Assembly: GCF_006538365.1 (NCBI RefSeq)
Contig: NZ_BJKN01000004.1
Location: 1 to 64,000, forward strand
Direction of reading: 5' to 3'
DNA from: Moorella sp. E308F
Lineage (GTDB): Bacteria; Bacillota; DSM-521; Neomoorellales; Neomoorellaceae
DNA length: 64,000 nucleotides
Below, piece by piece: positions 1 through 7,749 of the stretch; position 1 is the first letter of the stretch, and every line of letters starts with the position of its first letter. Made by a program: the position numbers and the translations under genes. The notes under the pieces were generated by a model that was not told where the DNA came from, made no database searches, and saw only the letters and a program-made list of their open reading frames with translations.

Positions 1-205
1 CCTTTTTTTCAAAAAACCCGCCCCCCCCCCCCCCCGCAATAAAAAACGTATAACCATCAAGGGTTTTATCAACAGTTCTCCACATGGGTATCCGATTTTT
101 AAAAACTATGTAATAATCACCAGTAATAGATTGCTTAATTGACATATAAGGTTTAAGATCAATGTTTTCGGCCCCTTTAGCACAAATAGGATCAATCTTT
201 CTCAT
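1..205 (-). CDS. Hypothetical protein, 3' end outside window
   Basis: The frame opens at an ATG (203-205) preceded by a good GGAGGAG ribosome binding site and stays open to the window edge (about 68 codons). The protein starts MRKIDPICAKGAENIDL and I recognise no family. Near the edge the gene crosses a run of 15 C (21-35), read as a glycine run. Any miscount in that run would change the reading frame, so the C-terminus is unreliable. Confidence 0.55.
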   Translation of the reverse strand, partial: MRKIDPICAKGAENIDLKPYMSIKQSITGDYYIVFKNRIPMWRTVDKTLDGYTFFIAGGGGGGFFEKK

Positions 206-236
206 TTGCTACTCCTCCTAATCAGAGCTTTAATGG

Positions 237-611
237 CTATGGTGCATTGTCTAATTGTTTTTCTATTAACTGCTTAAATTCCTCTTTTGTTATAAAGATT
301 TTTCCCCGATGATACAGCCGAGAAAAAACTGAAATAATTTTACCTGTATGAACCAAATCTTTAGGATTCTCTACTATTCCTTTTCCTTTGCATTTAGGGC
401 AATCTACAAGCTCTAAGTAACCTCCTTCTACACTATGGGTGTGGATAGCAACTTTACCGCCATGACAAGGTTCTAGTTCAATTGTCCAACCATCAGCATA
501 ATCCCTGTCTAAAATTTCTCCTTCATAACCACACCCAGGTTGTTTACATATTTTGTAATACTCATCACTACTAATACTTTTACGTTTACCTAATTCAGGA
601 AATCCCCACAT
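237..611 (-). CDS. Small zinc-knuckle protein of unknown function
   Basis: 124 residues. The start has an AAGGAGATG-type ribosome binding site. An N-terminal CKQPGCGYEG segment and a CPKCKGKG motif near residue 73 resemble the CxxCxGxG zinc knuckles of DnaJ, but only isolated knuckles are present and there is no J domain. It belongs to the run of short minus-strand accessory genes. A nucleic-acid or protein-binding role is only inferred from the zinc-site pattern. Confidence 0.7.
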   Translation of the reverse strand: MWGFPELGKRKSISSDEYYKICKQPGCGYEGEILDRDYADGWTIELEPCHGGKVAIHTHSVEGGYLELVDCPKCKGKGIVENPKDLVHTGKIISVFSRLYHRGKIFITKEEFKQLIEKQLDNAP

Positions 612-642
612 TTTAAAGCATCTCCTTTAGATAAGCTAAAAA

Positions 643-852
643 TTATTTTACATGAACCTTTTCTACTATGTATTCTTCTATAATTTCAATATCCCACGTT
701 CCATCATTTTTAAATTCCACAAGTCTATGATTAAGTTTAGGCCTACGACAGAGTAATTCACACCATATTTTTTTAGCTTCATCTTCTGTTTTATATACCC
801 CGCCCACTAACCACAAATTTTGCATAGAATGATATACCAAAATAAACCACAT
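643..852 (-). CDS. Hypothetical small protein
   Basis: 69 residues beginning MWFILVYHSMQNLWLVGGVY. The AGGGGA ribosome binding site lies inside the end of the upstream stop-interrupted gene, so the two are probably co-transcribed. The pattern of a hydrophobic strand followed by VYKTEDEAKK recalls the product at 1661-1870 (VYSTSQKADQV), so the two may be distant paralogues. Function unknown. Confidence 0.65.
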   Translation of the reverse strand: MWFILVYHSMQNLWLVGGVYKTEDEAKKIWCELLCRRPKLNHRLVEFKNDGTWDIEIIEEYIVEKVHVK

Positions 853-865
853 TTAAATTTATCCC

Positions 866-1087
866 CTAAAAACATTTTAGATTTTTATACTCCTTAGAGT
901 TTCGCTCTCCCCGCAAATAACCATCAGCTATATTCTCTATAGCTACATCAAAAAGCAGGCCCTTATTGTGGTTCTCACTATCTATAGCACCCTAATTAAG
1001 TAAACGTACTACTTCTTTAAAGAAAGCATCAGCTACCGCCGCCGCTCTCTCCTTGGCAATTTCTAAAGTTTCTTGTTTGTAAGACAA
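866..1087 (-). pseudogene. Small ORF interrupted in frame by TAG
   Basis: From a TTG start (1085-1087) with an AAGGAGG ribosome binding site, the frame reads 31 codons (LSYKQETLEIAKERAAAVAD...VVRLLN) to TAG at 992-994. It then continues open in the same frame for 41 more codons (GAIDSENHNKGLLFDV...) to TAG at 866-868. Both halves look protein-like. Either a nonsense mutation split a roughly 73-residue protein or the TAG is read through. TAG is used as a normal stop elsewhere in the window (for example by the large terminase), so mutation is the simpler reading. Confidence 0.5.
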
Positions 1088-1090
1088 ACT

Positions 1091-1306
1091 TTATGCCTCC
1101 TTTAATCGATCTAAATAGACATTTAATGGTGGTACATCCGCTTTAATCCCTTCACCACTACACCAAAGGGTGGCGAAGGGAATCATCTCCCTAAATTTCA
1201 AAGTGGCTTCATCGGAAGGAAAACCAAAGATCATTAATTTCCTGTCTGAATATAAACAACGGCCATTTAAGGCCGTTGCTAAAGTTTTTAGCGTTGTTCT
1301 ATCCAT
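1091..1306 (-). CDS. Hypothetical small protein
   Basis: 71 residues, MDRTTLKTLATALNGR..., with a central IFGFPSDEATLKF strand-helix pattern and a LWCSGEGIKADVPPLNVYL tail. A degraded second copy of the tail lies at 1540-1629, so the locus has been duplicated. AGGAGG lies about 12 bases before the ATG, slightly far. Function unknown. Confidence 0.6.
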   Translation of the reverse strand: MDRTTLKTLATALNGRCLYSDRKLMIFGFPSDEATLKFREMIPFATLWCSGEGIKADVPPLNVYLDRLKEA

Positions 1307-1331
1307 TTGTTATCCATACCTCCTAACCTTA

Positions 1332-1517
1332 TTAATCGGACAACAGTTCTCCCTTTACTTCAATACTGTCAGCAGAACCAAGAAACGAAGATGGATCATC
1401 TTGGTAAGATTCCACATCTAATTGTAACATCTTCGAGTAATCATCACAGTCTTTAGGATAAGATTTTGGATTAATTTCATAGGTCATGGTTGCTGTTAAG
1501 GTAATTTTAGCCTTCAT
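1332..1517 (-). CDS. Hypothetical small protein
   Basis: 61 residues starting MKAKITLTATMTYEINPKSY. The start at 1517 is preferred over one at 1556 because AAGGAGG sits 8 bases upstream of it. The alternating pattern (TLTATMTYEI ... ADSIEVKGEL) suggests a small beta-rich protein. I recognise no family. Confidence 0.65.
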   Translation of the reverse strand: MKAKITLTATMTYEINPKSYPKDCDDYSKMLQLDVESYQDDPSSFLGSADSIEVKGELLSD

Positions 1518-1539
1518 AGTTGTAGCCTCCTTGTTTAAT

Positions 1540-1629
1540 TTAATTATTATAGACATTTAGCGGAGATACATCCTCTTTGATCCTTCCGCCGCTACACCAA
1601 AGGGTAGCAAGCTGAAAGATTATTAAGTT
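1540..1629 (-). pseudogene. Remnant copy of the 1091-1306 gene
   Basis: A startless 29-codon frame reads IIFQLATLWCSGGRIKED and VSPLNVYNN, matching the C-terminal LWCSGEGIKADVPPLNVY of the neighbouring gene closely. A stop lies just before it (1630-1632). I read it as the decayed 3' end of a tandem duplicate. Confidence 0.6.
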
Positions 1630-1660
1630 CTAATGCTTCAATCACTGTTTTATCTCCTTT

Positions 1661-1870
1661 CTATGTGGATAGTGGGCTTTCTGAAACACACATTTGAAGA
1701 GGAAATTTATCAAGCTCATATTCTTCATACCAACCAAATGTAATGGTTTTATTTTTAACTAAAAAATCAACAACTTGATCAGCTTTTTGAGAGGTACTAT
1801 ATACTCCATACACCACATTACCCAAAGAGTTCTCTATATTAAAACCAAAAACAACGTAAATTTTCATCAT
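1661..1870 (-). CDS. Hypothetical small protein
   Basis: 69 residues, MMKIYVVFGFNIENSLGNVV... GGAGG is placed well for the second of two adjacent ATG codons. The short strand plus VYGVYSTSQKADQVVDFL resembles the product at 643-852. Function unknown. Confidence 0.6.
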   Translation of the reverse strand: MMKIYVVFGFNIENSLGNVVYGVYSTSQKADQVVDFLVKNKTITFGWYEEYELDKFPLQMCVSESPLST

Positions 1871-1884
1871 AACCTCCTATAGAA

Positions 1885-2256
1885 TTAGTAATTAGGGCTC
1901 CATTCCCAAATTGGAACTGTCACAAAATATTCTTCACCGCCCGCCTCCCTTGGTATATCTTTCCACCGCCAAACTTTCAACTGAATAGTTTCATTGGTCG
2001 GCTTTAATTCACTGACAGGAGTAGCAATTGTGCCAGGGCCACCTGAACACTCCACAAACTCAGAGCTTGTATTGTATTTTGAGCTTTTACCACGAAAACA
2101 AGACCAAACATTAAAGATAATTCTTACAGCATCTTTATACTCTTGATCTGTATAGCCCTCTATAATTCCTATCGCTCCCTTTTTCAACCCACCCCACTTC
2201 CAGGGGGCGGCTAATCTAACAACATCGCCACCACGAGGATATTTTTTATCGGTCAT
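1885..2256 (-). CDS. Hypothetical protein, small beta-rich
   Basis: 123 residues. The N-terminal stretch RGGDVVRLAAP...GLKKGAIGIIEGY looks like an SH3/KOW-style barrel (paired GD and KGAIGxI turns). The C-terminal part is WRWKDIPREAGGEEYF. This fold call is a guess from pattern only. It has an AGAGATT-type ribosome binding site and sits in the accessory run. Confidence 0.6.
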   Translation of the reverse strand: MTDKKYPRGGDVVRLAAPWKWGGLKKGAIGIIEGYTDQEYKDAVRIIFNVWSCFRGKSSKYNTSSEFVECSGGPGTIATPVSELKPTNETIQLKVWRWKDIPREAGGEEYFVTVPIWEWSPNY

Positions 2257-2322
2257 TTTTAATCTCTCCTACTGAGGTTGGACTAAAGCATATATCTTAT
2301 CAAAGATGGTAATACTCCCTGC

Positions 2323-2556
2323 TTATCCATCACATTCTTGAAGGTAATCATAAAAACGCTCGTACCCTGAATTTATCCAACCTAAAAGTTCTAGCGGCCT
2401 TTTTCAGGGTGGGGACGGACTTTTACAAGATAAAATTTTATTAGCGGCTAATTCAATTCGTTGAAGTATTGAAGGCGAAGGATTAAATTCTTGCGGTAAT
2501 AAATTATAAGCATAAATAAAGAGGCGCATCTCTTTAATTGCTTCTTTTAAGGTCAT
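2323..2556 (-). CDS. Hypothetical protein interrupted by in-frame TGA
   Basis: ATG at 2556 follows an AAGGAGG site. The 50-residue product MTLKEAIKEMRLFIYAYNLL...KSPSPP ends at TGA 2404-2406. Past the TGA the same frame remains open for 26 protein-like codons (KRPLELLGWINSGYERF...) to TAA at 2323-2325. The certain part is 2404-2556. The extension may be the lost C-terminus of an ancestral protein of about 77 residues. No function recognised. Confidence 0.5.
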
Positions 2557-2561
2557 TAATA

Positions 2562-2645
2562 TTACCTCCTTGTTACAAGAGTTACAAATAAATAATTCAA
2601 ACCTAGAAAAGATATTATGACAAGCATAGCCAATAGAATTTCCAT
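2562..2645 (-). CDS. Tiny membrane peptide (27 aa)
   Basis: MEILLAMLVIISFLGLNYLF followed by VTLVTRR: one strongly hydrophobic helix with a positively charged C-terminus, so the C-terminus is predicted to be cytoplasmic. AGAGGTG precedes the ATG. Its 3' end carries the ribosome binding site of the next gene, which implies coupled translation. It is one of several such peptides in this arm. Role unknown. Confidence 0.5.
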   Translation of the reverse strand: MEILLAMLVIISFLGLNYLFVTLVTRR

Positions 2646-2647
2646 TA

Positions 2648-2998
2648 TTACACCTCTGCCCTGATTTTCTTAAATCTTGTTAGAAGAGTAATCCAACACT
2701 CCTTACAACTTGCATCTCCACAATTTTCCACTAAACCATGTGTAAGAGGACAAGGAAGAGTAGGGGAAGATTGAACCTCCTGCAGAAATGCCCTAATTTT
2801 ATTGTAATATTCTTTATCTCGTATACGAATAATTAAAGAATCGAGAATACGGCTTCCACAAGAAGGACACGCAAACCAACACCCACCTATTTCTTCTACT
2901 AAAGGGGTAATAGAACCGTGACATATTTCTTGAGTGCTTTCATTCCAGGCGGCGGCAGGGTAGGCTTCACCACAATGAGGACATTGATATAAAATCAT
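2648..2998 (-). CDS. Double zinc-ribbon protein
   Basis: 116 residues. CPHCGEAYP near residue 6 and CPSCGSRIL near residue 44 form one or two treble-clef zinc sites. A second Cys-rich patch (CPLTHGLVENCGDASCKEC) follows toward the C-terminus. The gene lies two bases before the neighbouring upstream gene. Likely a nucleic-acid or protein adaptor, but nothing more specific can be said. Confidence 0.7.
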   Translation of the reverse strand: MILYQCPHCGEAYPAAAWNESTQEICHGSITPLVEEIGGCWFACPSCGSRILDSLIIRIRDKEYYNKIRAFLQEVQSSPTLPCPLTHGLVENCGDASCKECWITLLTRFKKIRAEV

Positions 2999-2999
2999 C

Positions 3000-3461
3000 T
3001 TAACCTACCTCCCGATAAGCGAAATACTCTCTGCCTCTATATAATATACGAATCTCCATCCCTAAGAAAAAAGAGTACCCATATAAATCAAGTACCTTAT
3101 CCACAAACTTATTAAATCCTACTACTTTATCTACAAAATTAACCAACTCAAAACTGTTATCTAGAAATACCCCCTCTTTAAGAGCAGGTATAGAAGAGAA
3201 AAGTATATCTCTATAACTCACAAGATTATTTTCTAATATTTCTTTTACAACCTGGAATCTTTCTTCATCAGTAAGAACTAGATATTCATAACCGTTAATC
3301 ATATAAGCAAAGTCAGGGAAGGTTAATTCCCTGACTTCATGTAAAGGAACGTTTAGATACCATGCTAGAGCCTGTTTTTTACTAACAGGTTGCCTTTTAT
3401 TTAGATAATGTCTTATTTTGCGGTAGAAGGATACAGAGGGTATTTCTTCTACAACCATCAT
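3000..3461 (-). CDS. Phage hypothetical protein with YLVLTDEE motif
   Basis: 153 residues with an AAGGAGCG ribosome binding site. An N-terminal helical KKQALAWYLNVPLHEV segment is followed by a YEYLVLTDEERFQVVKEIL segment of a kind I associate with uncharacterised proteins in phages of Gram-positive bacteria. Function unknown. Confidence 0.75.
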   Translation of the reverse strand: MMVVEEIPSVSFYRKIRHYLNKRQPVSKKQALAWYLNVPLHEVRELTFPDFAYMINGYEYLVLTDEERFQVVKEILENNLVSYRDILFSSIPALKEGVFLDNSFELVNFVDKVVGFNKFVDKVLDLYGYSFFLGMEIRILYRGREYFAYREVG

Positions 3462-3517
3462 AAATATTCGCTCCTTACTATAAAGTCCCCCAGGAGAGGG
3501 TGGAGGTGTGAATGGGT

Positions 3518-4168
3518 TTAGGCTTCCTTTAATACTCTAATTTTCTTAGGCACTAAAATTTCTTTTTCCTCAATGATATAATTTCTGCATATATCTATAA
3601 ACAGGTCACGAACTTCATCACATAATTTATCAAAACTCTGCACTAGTTTAACTCTATCTCTAAGGCTTTCCATATCCCAAACCTCAAAATCCTCATACAT
3701 ATCTACACCTTTTCCTGGATATGTGAAAATTTCTTTTGGTGGGGTTTTATAATTAACTCTTGCATAGGCCCCGCATCGTCCACATTGATTTTTGCCCTCA
3801 CTTGCAGGTTGAAAATTCTTCTGACCACAACGAGTACAATATGATTTATAACTTGAATACTTCCAGCCTCCTTGATATAAAACTAAATAGCCGCCACTAC
3901 GTCCATTAAAACCAACTTGCCACTGATAATCATGTTCTGCCGCCCAATCTTCAAGAAGGGAATTGATTTCAAAATAAACCTCATCCATATCCAACATATC
4001 CCAGGCTTTATTTTTAATATCTTCAGGAAGGTTTAGTTTATATATTTTGACACAATTAGCATAACTGGTAGCGTTATTCCAGCTATTCATGGTATGATAA
4101 CGGAAATGATTCCTTAAAAAGGAAATCATGGCTTCCCGATTTCTTTTATCTACTTCTTGATAAAACAT
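3518..4168 (-). CDS. Phage hypothetical protein with zinc ribbon
   Basis: 216 residues from the ATG at 4168, which has GAGAGGTG upstream (a GTG nine bases earlier is less well placed). The N-terminal half has HTMNSWNNATSYANCVK and VGFNGRSGGYLVLY, motifs I associate with uncharacterised phage accessory proteins. A CTRCG...CGRCG zinc ribbon lies near residues 115-135. Function unknown. It follows the terminator of the amidotransferase unit, so it probably starts a separate transcript. Confidence 0.75.
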   Translation of the reverse strand: MFYQEVDKRNREAMISFLRNHFRYHTMNSWNNATSYANCVKIYKLNLPEDIKNKAWDMLDMDEVYFEINSLLEDWAAEHDYQWQVGFNGRSGGYLVLYQGGWKYSSYKSYCTRCGQKNFQPASEGKNQCGRCGAYARVNYKTPPKEIFTYPGKGVDMYEDFEVWDMESLRDRVKLVQSFDKLCDEVRDLFIDICRNYIIEEKEILVPKKIRVLKEA

Positions 4169-4195
4169 AAAGAACACCTCTCTTAGTTAATAATG

Positions 4196-4224
4196 AAAAA
4201 CCCCGCCCAGTAGGAAGGGCGGGG
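4196..4224 (-). terminator. Intrinsic terminator of the amidoligase unit
   Basis: On the minus strand CCCCGCCC and GGGCGGGG form an 8-bp GC stem around an 8-base loop, followed by five T (4200-4196). It lies just downstream of the amidotransferase gene. Confidence 0.85.
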
Positions 4225-4233
4225 GTATAGGAA

Positions 4234-5271
4234 TTAAAGACGTACTAAATCCTCTTCTATATCCGCAACAAAACTTTTAAGGTCGCCTGTATATAAAGCA
4301 TCTTCAATATCCTCTAGTGTAAATCCCCACTCCAATAATTGTAAAACTTCTTCTTTAGATACACCCTGCTGATTAGCCATAGTACATAGCATATCAAAAT
4401 ATACATCATTATCAAATTCATAGCTTGTTACCATATTAGTAATTATAGATGTTGTTTGTTGTAATAAATTAACCTGCCGCGAAGACTTGGCAGGTTTCCA
4501 ATTTATTCTATACCAGGTTCTTTCCTGGGGTTTAAATTTATTAAATTTTAAAGTACCATCAGGACAAATAGTAATTATATCGCCTTGTTTGGGTTCGATT
4601 AATTCCATATCCACAATACCAGTTTTAAATTGATTAAAAATCCGCTCACTGGTTTTAGGCCACTCCAGCAAGGAGTTTACCAAAATCTTTTTAGTGCTGG
4701 CATACACATACAATTTTAAATCTGGAATGTGCATAATAGAAAAAGGAGAATCATTTTTAACGATATATAAATTATTATCTTGATCGAGCAAGGTAAAAGT
4801 AAACATACCTTCTACGGTTTCAGCCATTTCCCTAATACTATTCATATCAAATTTATTATATAGCTCCAGTAATTGAACGGCTACATAAGAATCAGTTTCT
4901 ATTTGAGTTTTAGGTAAACCATACTCAATTTTTAATTCCCTATCGTTATATAAAACGCCATTATGAGCTAAAGCAAACTTAATTCCACCAGCCCGCCCTA
5001 AAAATGGGTGGTTATTATAATTCTTTTTGGCACTACCTTGAGTAGTATGTCGTACATGACCCATTACAACCTTAGCATCTTTTGGAACTTTAAATTTAAA
5101 CCTGTAGGCACTTACCCCATTTTTTGAGATAACAACATTTTTATCTTGCACATAAGCGATTCCAGTCGCATCCATGCCTCTTTCTGTAGAATTGAGTCCT
5201 AAAATTTCCAATAAAGATTCAAAATTCATTTTATCCATTCCGTAATAACTAAAGCCAAATAATCCACACAT
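4234..5271 (-). CDS. Class II glutamine amidotransferase
   Basis: 345 residues. The start MCGLFGF exposes Cys2 as the N-terminal nucleophile of Ntn-type glutamine amidotransferases. Other family signatures are RGMDATG (31-37), GHVRHTTQGS (71-80), HNGVL (103-107) and ETDSY (125-129). Enzymes of this fold hydrolyse glutamine to ammonia. No sugar-isomerase, PRPP or asparagine-synthase partner domain follows, and the last 110 residues are unassigned. AAGGAGGA precedes the ATG. The upstream neighbour, 18 bases away, is an amidoligase-family protein, so the pair probably form or modify an amide bond together. The substrate is unknown. Confidence 0.9.
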   Translation of the reverse strand: MCGLFGFSYYGMDKMNFESLLEILGLNSTERGMDATGIAYVQDKNVVISKNGVSAYRFKFKVPKDAKVVMGHVRHTTQGSAKKNYNNHPFLGRAGGIKFALAHNGVLYNDRELKIEYGLPKTQIETDSYVAVQLLELYNKFDMNSIREMAETVEGMFTFTLLDQDNNLYIVKNDSPFSIMHIPDLKLYVYASTKKILVNSLLEWPKTSERIFNQFKTGIVDMELIEPKQGDIITICPDGTLKFNKFKPQERTWYRINWKPAKSSRQVNLLQQTTSIITNMVTSYEFDNDVYFDMLCTMANQQGVSKEEVLQLLEWGFTLEDIEDALYTGDLKSFVADIEEDLVRL

Positions 5272-5289
5272 TTTTTATCGTCCTCCTTG

Positions 5290-6651
5290 TTATGCTACTT
5301 CTAGATCAGATGCAGAAGCATCTAATAATTGATTTACAAACTTCCTAATCTCTTCAGCATCTCTTTCATCTAATTCAGGAATTATCTGATCAGCTTCCTT
5401 TAAATGTCGTGTAATCAAATAGGCTTTAAGTTCACCACTCACTCCTTCAATGAATTTTTCCCAAGTTAATTCTTGAATCTCATTGACAGGAGTGTTTATA
5501 GCCATCTTAACTAGTCGTTCTACAAACTGGAGGGTGGCAATAAAAGTCGTATACTTTAACGTTCCTCTAAATAACCTAATTTCAATAGTATTGTTATTTT
5601 CGAGATTAATAGCATAATATCTTCCGCTTCCTTTAGCTCTTTCTAAAATCTCTTCAGGTTTTGCTAAACCATAACGTTTAGCCCAACGGTCTAATTGAGA
5701 ATTAGTTCGTCGAGAAAATTTAACCATCTGATCCCAAAATCTTTCCACCAGAAATAACAGCTTCATGATATTAGTATCTTGTTCATCTTCGTTTTTACCA
5801 AATGCTTTACGACTCACATGAACATGCAATCCACAATTCCCATTATCGTGGGAAGTATAGCCCAACTTCTTAGCTTTTTCCATAATTTGTTTCCAAGGAA
5901 TGTAATTTATATGATATTCAAGGGTGGCGGGGTGAGAGACAATCTCTAAACCCCGTGAAAGTGATCCATCGTGTTTAATGTAAATATACTCATTATCTTC
6001 ATTGCCAACATCTAAAATTGCCTCAGCTTTATCTTGATACTCACCTCCACCATCAATTTCCAACTCCACTCCCAGAAACAACGAACCCTCTCCATAGAAA
6101 ATTGGAGAGGGTTTATAATTATAACTATGTATTACTCTTGACCTATGCTCTTCATAACAATTACGGCAATATATTTCATCATCATCATCTTCATTCATAT
6201 AAGTATAATCACTATGAATAATTCGACCACAATCACTACAACGATAATAACTTTCGTTAAAGCAATCCTCACAGATTTGAGTACCATAATCATCCGTCAA
6301 TACTTCATCATAGGGAACTGCTTCACCGCAGACATCACAAATTGCAAATCTTTCATTAAAACAATCAGGGCAGTATCCTTCACCGTCATAATAATAAGCA
6401 TCCTCTTGATATAAAATTTCATTACAAACTACACAAGAGGTAAATCTTTCACACCAACAATCGTTACAATATAATTTCCCATTTGCCCCTTCATTAGCTT
6501 CATCACGATAAATTACTTCATTACATCCATAGCAAATAACAAACAGATCATTATAGCAATCTTCACAAAAATAATCACCGTTAACTTCATAAGCCTCATC
6601 AAAATCAATTTCTATTTCACATTCAGCACAAAGAATCAGTTCATCAGACAT
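5290..6651 (-). CDS. Amidoligase-family enzyme with LIM-like zinc fingers
   Basis: 453 residues. Residues 8-165 contain ten CxxC pairs spaced like tandem LIM/treble-clef modules. The catalytic half resembles the phage amidoligase family (glutamine-synthetase-like COOH-NH2 ligases): GVELEID (194-200), KHDGSL (226-231), GLEIVSHP (234-241), CGLHVHVSR (273-281) and a late NTIEIRLFRGTLK. The family is predicted to join carboxylates to amines using ATP. The zinc array could dock a protein or nucleic-acid substrate. It shares a unit with the class II amidotransferase downstream. Family assignment is from motif memory; the reaction here is inferred. Confidence 0.85.
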   Translation of the reverse strand: MSDELILCAECEIEIDFDEAYEVNGDYFCEDCYNDLFVICYGCNEVIYRDEANEGANGKLYCNDCWCERFTSCVVCNEILYQEDAYYYDGEGYCPDCFNERFAICDVCGEAVPYDEVLTDDYGTQICEDCFNESYYRCSDCGRIIHSDYTYMNEDDDDEIYCRNCYEEHRSRVIHSYNYKPSPIFYGEGSLFLGVELEIDGGGEYQDKAEAILDVGNEDNEYIYIKHDGSLSRGLEIVSHPATLEYHINYIPWKQIMEKAKKLGYTSHDNGNCGLHVHVSRKAFGKNEDEQDTNIMKLLFLVERFWDQMVKFSRRTNSQLDRWAKRYGLAKPEEILERAKGSGRYYAINLENNNTIEIRLFRGTLKYTTFIATLQFVERLVKMAINTPVNEIQELTWEKFIEGVSGELKAYLITRHLKEADQIIPELDERDAEEIRKFVNQLLDASASDLEVA

Positions 6652-6654
6652 CTT

Positions 6655-6867
6655 TTACTCCTCCTTGAATTTAATGATTTTAATAAAATTATCTTCCCGC
6701 TCTAAGACAAAATCAGAGGAAAGACGTTCTTCCATAAAATCCATTATTTCCGTTAACATATCTTTTGGAGGCGGTGGGGGCGGCGAGGGAAGTTTTGTAG
6801 CTAAATTAAATACTATTGCCATGACAACAATAGCAAGAATTACAATAACCCTTTTCATTACCACCAT
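6655..6867 (-). CDS. Single-pass membrane protein with proline hinge
   Basis: 70 residues. A hydrophobic helix (about 5-23, VIVILAIVVMAIVF) is followed by PSPPPPPP and a charged tail. It resembles a signal anchor with a rigid linker. It ends three bases from the amidoligase start and may be the first gene of that unit. An alternative start is the ATG three codons downstream. It could be a spanin-like or anchoring peptide, but no lipobox is visible. Confidence 0.6.
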   Translation of the reverse strand: MVVMKRVIVILAIVVMAIVFNLATKLPSPPPPPPKDMLTEIMDFMEERLSSDFVLEREDNFIKIIKFKEE

Positions 6868-6976
6868 CCCATTTTGTTAAATTTTTATCTTTTAACAACT
6901 CTATGGTATATATAAGGATATATACTAATAGCTAGAAAAAAGCTATAAAATAAAACCTTATTAAATTGTAATTATT

Positions 6977-7022
6977 TAATTAAAAAGAGGGGGAGGCGGG
7001 GAGAAAAACTCACCCCGCCCTT
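6977..7022 (-). terminator. Possible hairpin terminator
   Basis: On the minus strand GGCGGGG pairs with CCCCGCC around a T-containing loop. A C-rich stretch and then TTTTT follow, so the U tract is displaced from the stem. It probably ends the transcript of the tiny membrane genes upstream. The remaining AT-rich sequence 6868-6976 should hold the amidoligase promoter, but no clear -35/-10 pair stands out. Confidence 0.4.
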
Positions 7023-7041
7023 TATATAGTGAGAGGAGGAG

Positions 7042-7122
7042 TTAACTTTGTAAATAACCAATTGCCAGCATAACAATATCCAGCACTACAAATCCAAAAC
7101 CAAGGAACCCAAGAGTCTCCAT
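7042..7122 (-). CDS. Tiny membrane peptide (26 aa)
   Basis: METLGFLGFGFVVLDIVMLA then IGYLQS: a single hydrophobic helix. AGGAG lies 7 bases before the ATG, within the end of the preceding tiny gene. Function unknown. Confidence 0.5.
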   Translation of the reverse strand: METLGFLGFGFVVLDIVMLAIGYLQS

Positions 7123-7132
7123 GATCTCACTC

Positions 7133-7204
7133 CTATTCAGGCATAACTGTAAGAAAAACAACCGCCATTACCAACCACATAACTAAAAAAGGAATACCGT
7201 ACAT
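7133..7204 (-). CDS. Tiny membrane peptide (23 aa)
   Basis: MYGIPFLVMWLVMAVVFLTV then MPE, entirely hydrophobic, with a strong AAGGAGG site upstream. It is immediately followed by the 26-residue peptide gene. The pair could act as membrane-active or regulatory peptides; this is inference only. Confidence 0.5.
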   Translation of the reverse strand: MYGIPFLVMWLVMAVVFLTVMPE

Positions 7205-7234
7205 AAGACAGCCTCCTTAATGGGATAAGGGGAG

Positions 7235-7552
7235 TTAAAACTCCTCACACTCCCAAAATCCAAAATCACTTCCATCACCAGGATGGCTTCCGAAATAACA
7301 ACCTTTAGGGGCAATTTCATCTAACGCATCAAATAAAGTCTCTAAAAGCCAATCAACATCTTCAGGACGCTCTTCGATAAAATCTTTAATAATTTCTAGA
7401 TCCCAATCTTTAGGCAAATTATATAATCTTAACAAGTTATTGGCTTGTTCAGGCCAGTAGTGTTCTAACAGATCGAGAAAACGAGGGATCAAGTCTTCAC
7501 TTCTCAGAGTTCCAGAAATAACCGAACCAGTGAAGTCAACAGGCTTTTTCAT
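7235..7552 (-). CDS. Hypothetical acidic protein
   Basis: 105 residues from the ATG at 7552, which has AAGGAGGAG at good spacing (an upstream in-frame start has none). Helical and acidic, with IPRFLDLLEHYWPEQANNLL and a C-terminal GSHPGDGSDFGFWECEEF. I recognise no family. Confidence 0.65.
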   Translation of the reverse strand: MKKPVDFTGSVISGTLRSEDLIPRFLDLLEHYWPEQANNLLRLYNLPKDWDLEIIKDFIEERPEDVDWLLETLFDALDEIAPKGCYFGSHPGDGSDFGFWECEEF

Positions 7553-7579
7553 TGGAAACTCCTCCTTTATTCCGCCCAC

Positions 7580-7749
7580 GGCGGCGGGCGAGGTTAATAT
7601 AAAGAGTTATTACTCTCCCTATAACCGTCTTATACAAAAACAGCTATAGGCAAAATAATACCTCCCATAGCAATTCCTTGGACATAGGGATAACTAGCCT
7701 AACAAGTTTCTCAGCAGGGTTACTGCCCTCTTTGAGCCCATATAGGGCT
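7580..7749. other. Short non-coding gap
   Basis: No convincing gene. A 12-codon minus-strand frame (MGGIILPIAVFV) is too short to support. From about 7660 the sequence becomes richer in G+C and CTAG tetramers, marking the edge of the atypical segment. Confidence 0.5.

Noticed and set aside
6018-6414. Plus-strand frames rich in His, Ile and Thr opposite the amidoligase
   Set aside because: They are antisense shadows of the acidic zinc-finger coding sequence.
7684-7693. TAGGGATAAC, resembling the start of an I-SceI homing site
   Set aside because: Only the first ten bases match, and no homing endonuclease gene is nearby.
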